From assembly GCA_012934845.2 (NCBI GenBank), contig WNNJ02000808.1, positions 62,001-126,000 on the forward strand: a stretch of 64,000 nucleotides of DNA. The letters run 5' to 3'. The translations under genes and the position numbers were made by a program. Below, piece by piece: positions 54,575-64,000 of this stretch. The notes beneath the pieces were generated by a model. That model saw only the letters and a program-made list of their open reading frames with translations, ran no database searches and was not told where the DNA came from. The number at the start of each line of letters is the position of its first letter. The first letter of the stretch is position 1. The stretch is from Pomphorhynchus laevis (lineage: Eukaryota > Acanthocephala > Palaeacanthocephala > Echinorhynchida > Pomphorhynchidae).

Positions 54575-55450
54575 TCAAATCAGCTAACTGAGTCTACGTA
54601 TTTAATATAATTATAAAATAAACAAAACATAATAATGCTAAATCAAAATTTAATAATTAAATAATAATTTTCCGTTAATGATTGTAAATTTATTTTCAGT
54701 ATTAATGTATTGATTTATATATTTTACTATTTTCTATTTGATGGTATTTTTATAGTAACCTTGTTTAAAATATGTATCTATTAAATTATTTAAATGATTT
54801 TGAAGAAATCCAATATCATTACATATTGTTGCAATTCTTAAAATTTCATTATTTAATGTATTATATTTTATATTATATGGTATGCATGAATGCTTATGCA
54901 AAAATATGTTTTTTTTGTAAATTTAAATATGTCATATTTACGATATAAATTAATAGTAGTTTTAGTTAATGTTAATTTAATGTTCATATCTAGATATATA
55001 CTTTCTTTATCATTAATATTGGTTTTATTAAGAATTAGGCTACCTAGATAAATTTGTTCGCTTATTGAGTACAAAGTATTAGAGTTAAATACACATATAT
55101 CATCAATATATCGAAATTATATTAAAATAGTTAAGGATTCTAATAATTCAATTTTATCCATATATTTATATTTACTTGATGGTTGAATTTTTGTTAGATA
55201 TGCGTTATATTTATTATAGCATATATATGTACATTTTATTCCGAATATAAGATTAATTAATTTTTCTAATGCATCTTTAATATCTGCTAAATCTAGATTT
55301 GTATAAAGCGTACTAAAATCGTACGTATTTATATTCTGAAAATTTATTATTTTTATCTGTTCTAAAAATTCTTTTGTAGAATTAATACTGAAATATAAAT
55401 TAAAAGTAATTTTAATTGATGTTAATTTCATTTTCATATTTAGATATATA
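54575..55450 (-). mobile_element. Penelope-like retroelement, copy 2a (3' half)
   Basis: Matches the low-coordinate part of copy 1 closely. It contains FRYIDDICVFN at the catalytic position (55085-55120) and the tail ORF 54868-55074. Upstream of that it skips the motif-B block (GVPVGGNS) and resumes at YMDKIE and YDFSTLYTNL (55117-55437), so an internal part is deleted. It lacks the ~300-bp segment of copy 1. Confidence 0.75.
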
Positions 55451-55489
55451 TCTTTTTATCATTTATACATAGTTATCATTAATACATTC

Positions 55490-56395
55490 ATACATAGTTA
55501 TAAACAAATTCATATTATATAAAGCTTAAAAACAAGTCAGCTATAATTGAACTACAATTACCACCCATTGGAACACCTTTTACTTATCTAAATATAGATG
55601 TCCTTCTTTTAAATAATTTTGATTTATCAAAATATTTGAGGATTCTATTAATTCAATTTTATCCATATATATCTACTTGATGGTTTACTTTTTGTTAGAT
55701 AGGCGTTATAATTATTATAACATATATATGTATATCTTTTTCCGAATATAAGATTAATTAATTTTACTAACGCTTCTTTAATATCTACTAAATCTAGATT
55801 TGTATAAAGCGTACTAAAATCGTATGTATTTATATTCTAAAAATTTATTCCTTTTGTCTGTTCTAATAATTCTTTTGTAGAATTAACACTGAAATAGTGT
55901 TTTATGCCAGTATTAATTTCGATTATCCTACAATATTTTTTGAAGTGTGCTTTAATTACTTTAAGTATTTTATTCATATAAAACGAAAGTGGTTCTAATG
56001 TCCATTTAAACGCACTACATATGAACCTAGGTTTTATTGGATTTTTATGTAATTTTGGATTCCAATATAACATAGGTATAGTTCTATTATCTGATCCAAC
56101 CTTTATACCCTTTTTATTCATTATTGAACAGTGACTTGTAATAATTGTTTCAAAACTCAACTCACTACGTTCATATGTTGTGTTTACATTTAAATCATTA
56201 GAATTAACATCTTTCATTAGTATATCATAATAAAGCTTTTTGCATATGAAGACAATGTTATTACTAGCTTTATCGATATTTGTTATTATATAGTTAACCT
56301 TTAATTTAGTGAGTTCTGTATACATATCTTTATTAATTTGATCTTTTCTTTTATAATTGTTTGCTATTTTCATTTTATTTTTAATTTTATCTGTT
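55490..56395 (-). mobile_element. Penelope-like retroelement, copy 2b (5' half)
   Basis: Starts where copy 1 reads ACAAATTCATATTATATAAA and covers motif B, motif A and the N-terminal region. The ORF 55837-56373 extends further 5' than copy 1, with ITNIDKASNNIVFICKKLYY, a motif typical upstream of the RT in such elements, and NPKLHKNPIKPRFIC. Stops break the motif A/B part (55560-55840). It lies beside copy 2a in the same orientation and overlaps it in content, so the pair are two fragments, not one element. Confidence 0.75.
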
Positions 56396-56657
56396 TTCTA
56401 ACAGATAAAAGAACAAAAAGGTGGTATATGCTAGATGAGTTTCGCTTTCTGTTATATTGTATTTGACCTTTGATGTATTTAAGCTTTTACTATTAATCAA
56501 CTTACCAAAGTAAGCATTTAAGTCATTATATAACGAATTGTAAATTTTATTTTAAAATTTTAATTGTAAATTTTAAATCTGTGTTATTAATTTATATTAA
56601 TACCCTTTTAATAGCATTTTCCTTAATTCATTGTTTTCAATTAATTCTAGATTATGA
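56396..56657. other. Short AT-rich spacer
   Basis: It holds no coding content and separates PLE copy 2b from family C copy 2. Confidence 0.4.
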
Positions 56658-59155
56658 GTGCATATATGTTCATTTATTTTATCAAAATTAAGACTTGCGA
56701 TTGCATTCAAACGATATTATCAAAACGCATTAATCTCTGGCGATGTGGCGACAGATAGTCTGCTTAAAGAAGCAAGATTCCTGCAACTTAATTACACGCA
56801 AAAGAATCATCCCAATTCGAATGATGACCTATCAAAAACCTTCCGAATACTTGTACTAGGAGGAAAGATCACCGCTGCTATAAAACTACTTGAATCAAAT
56901 AACGTATGCGGAAAGCCAATGGATTTCGATGAGAATGTTTCTGGCAAATTTGTAAAAGAAATACTACTTGATAAGCATCCAGATGGAGCAGAACTGTGTG
57001 GTGATGTATTATTAGAGCAGCCAATCCACAATTCTCTAGTGATATTAAATACTACCCAGTGATATTATTAAAAACGATTGATTCGTCGCAGATTGTATCT
57101 TCAGCTAAGCGAGTAAAAGGCGGTGCCGGAGCATCCGGTTTGGATGCTAGGTCATGGAACCACATGCTAACCGATTTTGGCGATGACTCTTAAAAATGGA
57201 CCAATGCGCTTGCGGATCTCGCTCGCGTTATATCCACGCAACACGTGTCTAATAATACCATGATTGCATTAACTGCAAGCAGATTAATTGCTCTCAGCAA
57301 AATTCATGGCATCAGACCAATAGGAATCGGTGATGTATACAGACGAATAATGTCCAAGATAATTCTTGATATAGCTCGACCACCGCTCCAGCATGATTGT
57401 GGAACATTGCAACTATGCGCGGGTAAGCGTGCAGATACTGAATGCGTAATTCACGCTCTACGTGTTTCCTTGTCTAATGACCCTAAATCAATACTTCTAA
57501 CAATAGATGCCGACAATGCCTTTAACCGCGTGAACCGGAAGACTGCGTTGACTAATATACATAAAGTATGTCCGGTTCTGTCAAAAGTCCTGCACAATAT
57601 GTAAAAACAACCTTCAATACTAGTCATCAACAACGAACGTATTCTATCCAGAGAAGATTACACACAGGGTGATGTCTTTCCATGGCAGCATTTGCAGCTG
57701 CCATCCTCCCGCTAATTTTGCGCACAAGGGAAAATGCTCCTTCAGTAAGGCACTTGTGGTACGCTGACGATGGCAACCTGGTTGGCAGTCCCGAGGAGGT
57801 ATTTGATGCATTTAGGTTCCTGCAAACACATGGTCACAATTATGGTTTCTATATAAACCCTCGTAAGTGTAAAGTATACGCGAATGATCACAACTTATCT
57901 AATATTGAGTCTATCTTCTCAAATACTTCTATCCTCATCACAAATGAAGGTTTATCAGTGATGGGATCACCTATTGGTAGTCAAGAATATATTAAGAGAT
58001 CCATTCACGAAGCTGTCGATAATTTAGTGAATTTGATCGCTCGCCTGTCTGAAATTGGTCATTCAGATCTTCAGATTGCATACACATCATTGACTAGGTC
58101 AATTCAACATAAATGGACATACATGCAGAGGTCATGTAGATGTTCTCCTGGTTGGCTCTGCCCGCTTATATCTTCGATACGATCCATGCTTCGAAAACTG
58201 ATCGGCACGGAATTAGACGTAGATGATACGCTTTGGCACGTGTATAGACTAAGACTTCGGAATGGCAGTATCGGTATAAGAGATGCTACTAGCAGCACAA
58301 CTTCGTGTACAGTGCATCCCTTCAAATATGTGGGTCATGCTTAAAATTGTGTTGGTGGCATAGAGCTGATAAGAACATTGAAGGCGATATGCAGGCAAAC
58401 ACGATCAGCGCGCCAGAAAATCGAAATTCATGAGCGATCTGAGCTTCTCGAGAAAGTAGACCAAGTTATGAGAAACTCGATCGAGCACGCATCACTAAAG
58501 GGAGCCTATTCATGGTTGACATTAATACCTACACATGACGAAAAACAAGGTTAACTAATGTTGAGTTTTGTGATGCAGTGATAGCCATATATGGTGCGTT
58601 ACCCCCAGATGCTCCAACAATGTGTCAGTGTGGTGCTTCGAATACTCTTCCGCGTGCATTTTATTGTCCTCATGGCGGTATTCCCTTCGATGATGCAGGG
58701 CATTGTACGAGACCTCATTGCACAAAATCTCACAGAAATTTGCAGCAATGTTCAAATTGAACCCACGCTGGGTCCAATTAATACGGAGGTTCGCTTTACT
58801 AAGAACGTGACAACAACCGATAGAAAGGCAAGACTTGGCATTGTGTGTTCCGGGCTATATGGAGACAGGACAAAGCGTACTTTTCTTGACATTGCGTTTT
58901 TAACGCACACGCTCAGTCCAATACCTCAAAGAGCATAACTTCCTGCTTTGAATTTCATGCGTCGCAAAAAAGGAGCAAATATCTTGAAAGAATCGTGAAG
59001 GTTGAGCGTGCCTCTTTTACTCCCGTTATCCTCTCATATTACAGTGGAAACGGCAAGGAATGCGCAACACTGTTCCAAAAGATGGCAGGTGAAACGGCTC
59101 GGAAACACCGGTGTTTGATGGAAAGATACGACTGCGAATATACGAGTTAAACAAT
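56658..59155 (+). mobile_element. Family C retroelement, copy 2
   Basis: N-terminal helical region at 56658-57062 (LLKEARFLQLNYTQKNHPNS, FRILVLGGKITAAIKLL), then GGAGASGLDARSW (57120). RT lies in two frames: 57245-57604 with RLIALSKIHGIRPIGIGDVY, LQLCAGKRADTECVIHA and LTIDADNAFN (motif A), then TQGD at about 57665 and, after a shift, 57682-58344 with MAAFAAAILPLIL, HLWYADDGN (intact catalytic YADD) and LSVMGSPIGS. The C-terminal part holds CQCGASNTLPRAFYCPHGG (zinc finger), then ARLGIVCSGLYG and FLDIAFLTHT (endonuclease-like block), then VERASFTPVILSY. A CXC-like N-terminus was not found here. Confidence 0.85.
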
Positions 59156-59199
59156 GTGGTGAGTTTTGGTGATAATTACTGATAATTACTGTAGAATTT

Positions 59200-59520
59200 A
59201 GAGAATATTGTCCCTATCATAAATCCGTTTTCATAATAACCAGATCATCAGCGTACATTGCAAAATGAACATGTTAATTTGATTTCTCTATACAGCTAGA
59301 AAGATCGAGAACAAATAAAGAAAATAGCAGATGACTCAGATGCTCCTCTTATACGGCTATGTGAACCGTCAAAAATTAGCGGATTGAGTTGTCGTATATT
59401 TTGTATAAATCGGAGAAAACGATCGTGAATATGAACCTTGTTTACCAGTTTAATCAATGACATACTACGATTTCAGAGAGTTTAAAGAACTCTGTGCTTA
59501 TGATAAATTTCTTGACATGA
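59200..59520 (-). mobile_element. Non-LTR RT fragment hidden on the minus strand
   Basis: In changing frames the minus strand reads KLVNKVHIHDRFLRFIQNI, SHLLFSLFVLDLSS and then FAMYADDLVIM (about 59240-59270), matching RT motif B to the catalytic YADD in the right order. It is too short and frame-broken to give a long ORF. Confidence 0.6.
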
Positions 59521-59929
59521 TAACTAGATAATTATAATTATAAAATATATATAATTACTAGTATTTATAGTATTAAAAATATTGATATATTACAGTATAT
59601 CAATGCATGGAAATATCAATATTATATTATAATATTATTGAATATTATTGATACCCCAGAGCATGATGGTACCTAACAAGGATCTGTGATTGTGTCTACT
59701 GCTATTTTGTATTTTTGTCACTGATGTACCTGATATATGGAGTTCATACTAAGTTCTGGCTACATCTTAAAATTTCGTTAGCAGTTAGGTCGGATTTAGG
59801 TATGTACATCATCCAATCAGATATCAACAACGCTTCTGAGTGAGCTTGTACCATTGTTTTGTAACAATATATCAAAGCGTGGTTGCATGCGTATACGAGC
59901 GTTCAATCGTACATCCAGATCATACGTAT

Positions 59930-60200
59930 TACCTAAGTGATCAGGTCATCAAATTAGTATCACAAATAAAGAACTTTGGCATATGAGTTGTTAATGATTT
60001 CTCTACTCGCCGACATACTGATTATGTATGTGCTAAAGCTACGTATATGGCAGGTTTGATTGGCCGAACGTTTAGTTCTATAATTCCGGGGTCATTAAAA
60101 TTACTTTAAATGCTTTCGTTCTCAGTAATTTACTTTCAGCGTCTATTGGCTAAAAGGTAGCTCTGTACGTATTATACGAGATCTTTCTTCCGGCGACCGT
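59930..60200 (+). mobile_element. RT thumb-like fragment
   Basis: One plus frame reads VIKLVSQIKNFGI, stop, VVNDFSTRRHTDYVCAKATY and MAGLIGRTFSSI to a stop near 60110. This resembles the region after the RT palm in CR1-type elements (LGV..DL.F..H....KA..M.GLI.R.F). The orientation is opposite to the 59.2-59.5 fragment. Confidence 0.5.
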
Positions 60201-60259
60201 TCACGGCTTAAATATGTTTATACGGAGTTATTAATTTATCAGTTCAATTTGGGCAGTTT

Positions 60260-60292
60260 TTGTGACAAGCAAAAAAAGTTTGCTTGTCACAA
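60260..60292. repeat. Perfect 14-bp hairpin upstream of family D element
   Basis: TTGTGACAAGCAAA (60260-60273) and TTTGCTTGTCACAA (60279-60292) are exact reverse complements around a 5-base loop. A third partial copy of the arm (TTTGTGACAAG) follows at about 60297. Confidence 0.85.
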
Positions 60293-60317
60293 ATAGTTTG
60301 TGACAAGAACAATTTTT

Positions 60318-60345
60318 GAATAGTTTGCAGTAAAGCAAACTATTC
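60318..60345. repeat. Perfect 11-bp hairpin upstream of family D element
   Basis: GAATAGTTTGC (60318-60328) and GCAAACTATTC (60335-60345) flank a 6-base loop, 25 bases after the first hairpin and about 20 before the ORF at 60366. Confidence 0.85.
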
Positions 60346-60365
60346 GTGTACCGAAAAACAGTGTA

Positions 60366-61281
60366 TTGAGTGATTTAGCTGTAACTGACTATAAACAAAT
60401 TCAATTAGACGGGGTAAACACTACCTTTAAATCCTTGAAAAGGAGAATAAAATCGAGTTTTGAACGCGGTAGTAAGTACCGGAGGATTAAGGAGAGTATG
60501 GAGGAGGCAGAGACAAATCAGAACTCTGCAGGTAAGTCCTTGATACTTTCTATTAAAAAAATGATTTACTTTTTCTATTAAAAGGGAATAATTTATACTC
60601 AAAATTGCATTTGATAGCAATGAGCAAAAAAGTAATTGGCTAAAAGAACATCACATTTGGAGATCTAAATATAAATCAGGATCAGTCCTTTTCAAATATA
60701 TTAGGAATACGGAGTACTTTACTAAGATTGCATTCTGCTCCTCTACTTTAAAGGATGAATACATAAATGCAATGGGCAATAAGGGGGTGGGCTTATTTAC
60801 GGATCTATCACCTCAAATTACAGGTATGATGACCAATATTCTTAATTACGTCTCAAATGAAGAAGTAAAGTCACTATGTGTTCGTTTCGGATGTCATTTC
60901 GTGAGGTGGGGAAAAGGCAGACCTTACGGTGACAGATCAGCAATAATTAGAGGAGAGCTTTCAAAGATAAATGAATTAATAAGAGTTAGACATGGACTTA
61001 AAGGACAGGAAGTGGGAGTTTTTACGTTTAGCAATGAAATGACGGTATGGACATTCCCCCAATGCTTTAACTGCCAGGGTTGGGGTCATTTTTCATCAAT
61101 GTGTAATATTCATCATGCCAATTGTATACATTGTGGGGAAACTCACGCCTCCATCTCATGCACCTCTAGGCACAAAATTTGCTGCGTAAATTGTAAGGGT
61201 GAGCATAAGGCCTATAATCACGAATGCCCGCCATTTAAAGAATATATCCTCAGTAGGTATGCGAAATCCAAAACAAGGTAA
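60366..61281 (+). mobile_element. Family D non-LTR element, ORF1 (Gag-like)
   Basis: Two frames: 60366-60581, basic and helical (FKSLKRRIKSSFERGSKY), then 60772-61281, joined by AT-rich sequence coding FSNILRNTEYFTKIAFCSST in a shifted frame. The second ends with three zinc knuckles (CFNCQGWGHFSSMC, CIHCGETHASISC, CCVNCKGEHKAYNHEC). This triple-knuckle array is typical of ORF1 in I/Jockey-like elements and related in plan to family A. Degraded coding continues to about 61780 (IDEQQILINKLLGNFDSLC). Confidence 0.8.
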
Positions 61282-61792
61282 TCAAAACCGGACCTTTTTT
61301 ACAGTCGCCCAACACTTATGACAATGCGCGAAGTCAGACAATAGATAGCAATTTAAATTCGATCACCAGTGAGAACCCTTACTTGACTAGACTCATTTCA
61401 TAAAAAAAAGAAAATTGATGAACAACAAATATTGATCAATAAACTCTTAGGAAATTTCGATTCTCTGTGTACGACTCTTTTCGTAGATATAAAGAATAAT
61501 TCAAATATGGGAGATGGTGTTAGACTCAAATAATAGTTTAATGGAGTGGGAAGCGACTAAAGTTCCAAATTCTGATATGGGGAAAAACAAAAAAAAATTT
61601 AGGAAAGCTTAACAATTTCACACTCATTTAGAGAATGACTCCGATAGTGCAAATATAGTAAATGAGTTTAGCACGATTAATGTCATACATCATTCCAATG
61701 TTGAAGTAAATACACACGGTACCAACAAACCAGATGTATTGCAAAAGACGTCTAAAAAAGCTGGTGTGTCTAGCTGTAAATAATAAATTAAA

Positions 61793-64000
61793 ATGAATAT
61801 AAACGATAACGCACTGAATATTATTTCATGGAATTGTGTATTCACGAAGAACATAAATATCCTACTAAAAAATCAAAATTGACATAGCCTTACTTCAAGA
61901 AACTAGATCACCCTGTATGATTAATAATACAATGTTCTCATATGATTTCTCGGTTTATCATAATGGAGTGAACTCGGAGCTCGGGCTTTGTTCCATTTTC
62001 TCTAAGAATTTGGCTTCACGATTTGAATTTAGTGTTAAGGAATAATGGGGTTCTATCCTGGCAGTTTCATGTATGGTTAATAAGACTATGTTGACTATTG
62101 CCAATACATATATTAAACATAAGGCCTGGAGAAATAGAGTAAACAGGAAGGAGGTACTTTATGGAATGTCAAAAATAATGGACATGAATGTGTCTTGGAT
62201 GGTGGGAGACTTTAATGATAATCGGGCTGGACGCATTTTCGGTTTCTTAAGGGACAAAGCTTTGGCCATTATTCCTGATTTCCCAACCTTCTTTAATTCG
62301 AAGAATACTTCATGCACATACCTTGACATGGCGATAGTTAATGGTAGGTACTTAAAATTTGGGCTAGTTGGGTTGCGAATATAGATCCGGAGGTACATGA
62401 CTGTGGTCATGAAGCGATATTATGGTTTAATAGTACGTGTAATGTATATAAAGAAAGATTCGCTCCATCTGTTCAAGATATGATGACATTTAATCTCAAC
62501 ATGAAATTTTTCAGCGTAAGCCACACCTCAAACACAAGCATTAAGGTCGTTTCCGACTTGTGGGTTCAAAGCAAAAAACTGTACAAATCAACCCCTTTGT
62601 TTCCAAAATACCCTTGCAAAATCTTTAAACTGAGAACGAAGCTATGGCAAGCTAAATTTTGGAATGATACTAAAAAAGTAGTAAGTTTGCTCAACGGGAT
62701 TACGGGGATTAGAGTGAGAGCGAATATTGATAGACTAAAGACGTCGGCGAAGTACTCTAAACAATGGTGGAACGTAATTAAAGGTAATAAATTCAAAAAT
62801 TGGAAGGATCTTGCAAAAGAGTGGATATAAAAAGAAGGTTGCGAATCAGTCCTTATGAAGCTAAGGAAAACCTATATTGCAAACTGCTCGAGACTTGCCC
62901 CTAAGTTACCTCCATGCTCTTCTTTGTTGAACCGGAGAATTAGTGGCGATGATATTTCAGTGGATGATTTGATTAGAGCCTGGCCACCTTTAGCTAAGAT
63001 ATCTTCGAATGGTATCTCTGCACCGGCAGCGGCGATTAAACTACTAAATATTGACAACAGAAAGTTGGTTACTTCCAATATTTTTTATCAGAATGCTGAG
63101 GATTAGAGACTGATTGGTCAGGGCAACATCATCTTTATTCCAAAAGGTCTAAGAGTTTCGAGTCCAAAGAATGTCAGACCAATCACTTTGTCGAACAGCC
63201 TTCTTATGATATATGAGAGGGCATTATCTAGGTAAGTGATGGAATTTTGCCTAGATAGACAAATATTCCCAACAAATAACTACGGCTTTCAACCTCACAA
63301 GGACTCCACATTAGCAGTACGTTCCTACAGGAATTCATGGCTGGTTGTAACTACGGAGGGATGATATTATACTTACTTGACTTCTCAGCGGCGTTCGATA
63401 ACATTAAGCATGAAGCCATCTTCGAGGCTCTTGATACATTTGAAATTCCCTCAGTTTTAGTACAGAGAATTACCTCATGCATTTTAGGAAGATCTGCAAA
63501 ACCGATTGATAGAGATGGCCCATTTCTATTTCTGGATAAGGGAGTACCGCAGGGATCGCCACTCTCACCCATAGTTGTTTTTACTGGCTACAATAAAATT
63601 AACAGGTCTGCAAAAGGCCGGTAAAATACACATTGTGACCTATGCTGATATTTCAATTGCCTTTAAAAGATACACAAATGCAGCTAGAATGAACAAAATT
63701 ATAAGAGAAACGATTGATAAGATTTCTGAGAGAGCGGAGCTTTCGGGTCTCCATCTTAATAGGGGGAATGCAAACATGTGTTCTATAAAGTTTGAAAGAA
63801 ATCGGCATTTGAACGTTATAAGCTATTTGGAATTAGAGAAAAAATACATCTGAGAATTCTTGGGAGCTACTTCTCTCCTACATTATCTCATAGGAAGGAT
63901 CTTCAATGTGCATGTAAATGTATAAGAAAGGACTGAACTTAGCCTTAAAGGCTCTTGGTTGGTTAGCAAACTTTTGGGAGGCGAGAAACATTGTCAAAGC
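61793..64000 (+). mobile_element. Family D non-LTR element, ORF2 (endonuclease and RT), runs off the window
   Basis: ATG at 61793 starts LNIISWNC, the APE endonuclease opening, soon interrupted by a stop. The next frame (62073-62384) has SWMVGDFNDNRAGR (GDFN) and SCTYLDMAIV. RT follows: NVRPITLSNSLLMIYERALS (63175), ILYLLDFSAAFDNIKHEAIF (motif A, 63365), KGVPQGSPLSPIV (motif B, 63540) and, in another frame, HIVTYADISIAF at the catalytic position (63630), where YADD is YADI. ILGSYFSPTLSHRKDL (63855) continues to the edge. Each domain is interrupted by stops or shifts, so it is inactive. Confidence 0.85.

Noticed and set aside
1-64000. CRISPR array, prophage or bacterial operon
   Set aside because: No regularly spaced identical repeats with unique spacers were found, and the genes are spliced eukaryotic genes and eukaryotic retroelements.

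Overview
The window is AT-rich nuclear DNA from an invertebrate animal. It has spliced GT-AG genes, an outer-arm ciliary dynein heavy chain and many decayed retroelements. No rRNA, tRNA, CRISPR or bacterial-type feature was found. Introns come in two sizes: 45-52 nt (NELF-B gene and the last two PSMA2 introns) and 0.9-2.4 kb (first four PSMA2 introns). The species cannot be fixed from the sequence.

Host genes. (1) About 2.0-2.7 kb, + strand: four exons encoding the C-terminal part of a NELF-B (COBRA1)-like protein; the 5' part is not recognised and retroelement debris lies upstream. (2) 5.2-12.3 kb, + strand: a complete seven-exon proteasome subunit alpha type-2 gene (PSMA2), 233 residues, with an AATAAA just after the stop. 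(3) 15.6-16.8 kb, - strand: an intronless 383-residue ORF with no recognised family. (4) 32.3-47.5 kb, - strand: an essentially intronless 15-kb axonemal dynein heavy chain of the DNAH5/DNAH8 (outer-arm gamma) type, well conserved from tail to C-terminus but broken by two in-frame stops and two single-base homopolymer frameshifts.

Mobile DNA fills most of the rest. Family A: APE-type non-LTR element with a zinc-knuckle ORF1, three copies (19.2-20.6 -, 22.4-25.6 +, 50.3-54.0 +). Family C: a reverse transcriptase with a C-terminal zinc finger and PD-(D/E)XK-like region, and in one copy an N-terminal cysteine-rich CXC-like segment; three copies (3.6-4.6 -, 28.7-31.7 +, 56.6-59.2 +). A Penelope-like (PLE) family: 17.6-19.2 -, 54.6-55.4 - and 55.5-56.4 -, plus separate GIY-YIG remnants at 10.5 + and 21.4-21.7 -. 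Ty3/gypsy remnants lie at 14.3-14.8 + and 25.85-27.5 +. A CR1/Jockey-like RT fragment at 27.5-28.2 + is fused to the gypsy RT in one open frame. Other non-LTR pieces lie at 0-1.5 kb, 59.2-59.5 - and 59.9-60.2 +. A further two-ORF element (family D) starts near 60.3 kb behind two strong hairpins and runs off the window end.

The host genes show no operon-like relationship. They are islands in a retroelement-rich region where every element copy seen is disrupted.
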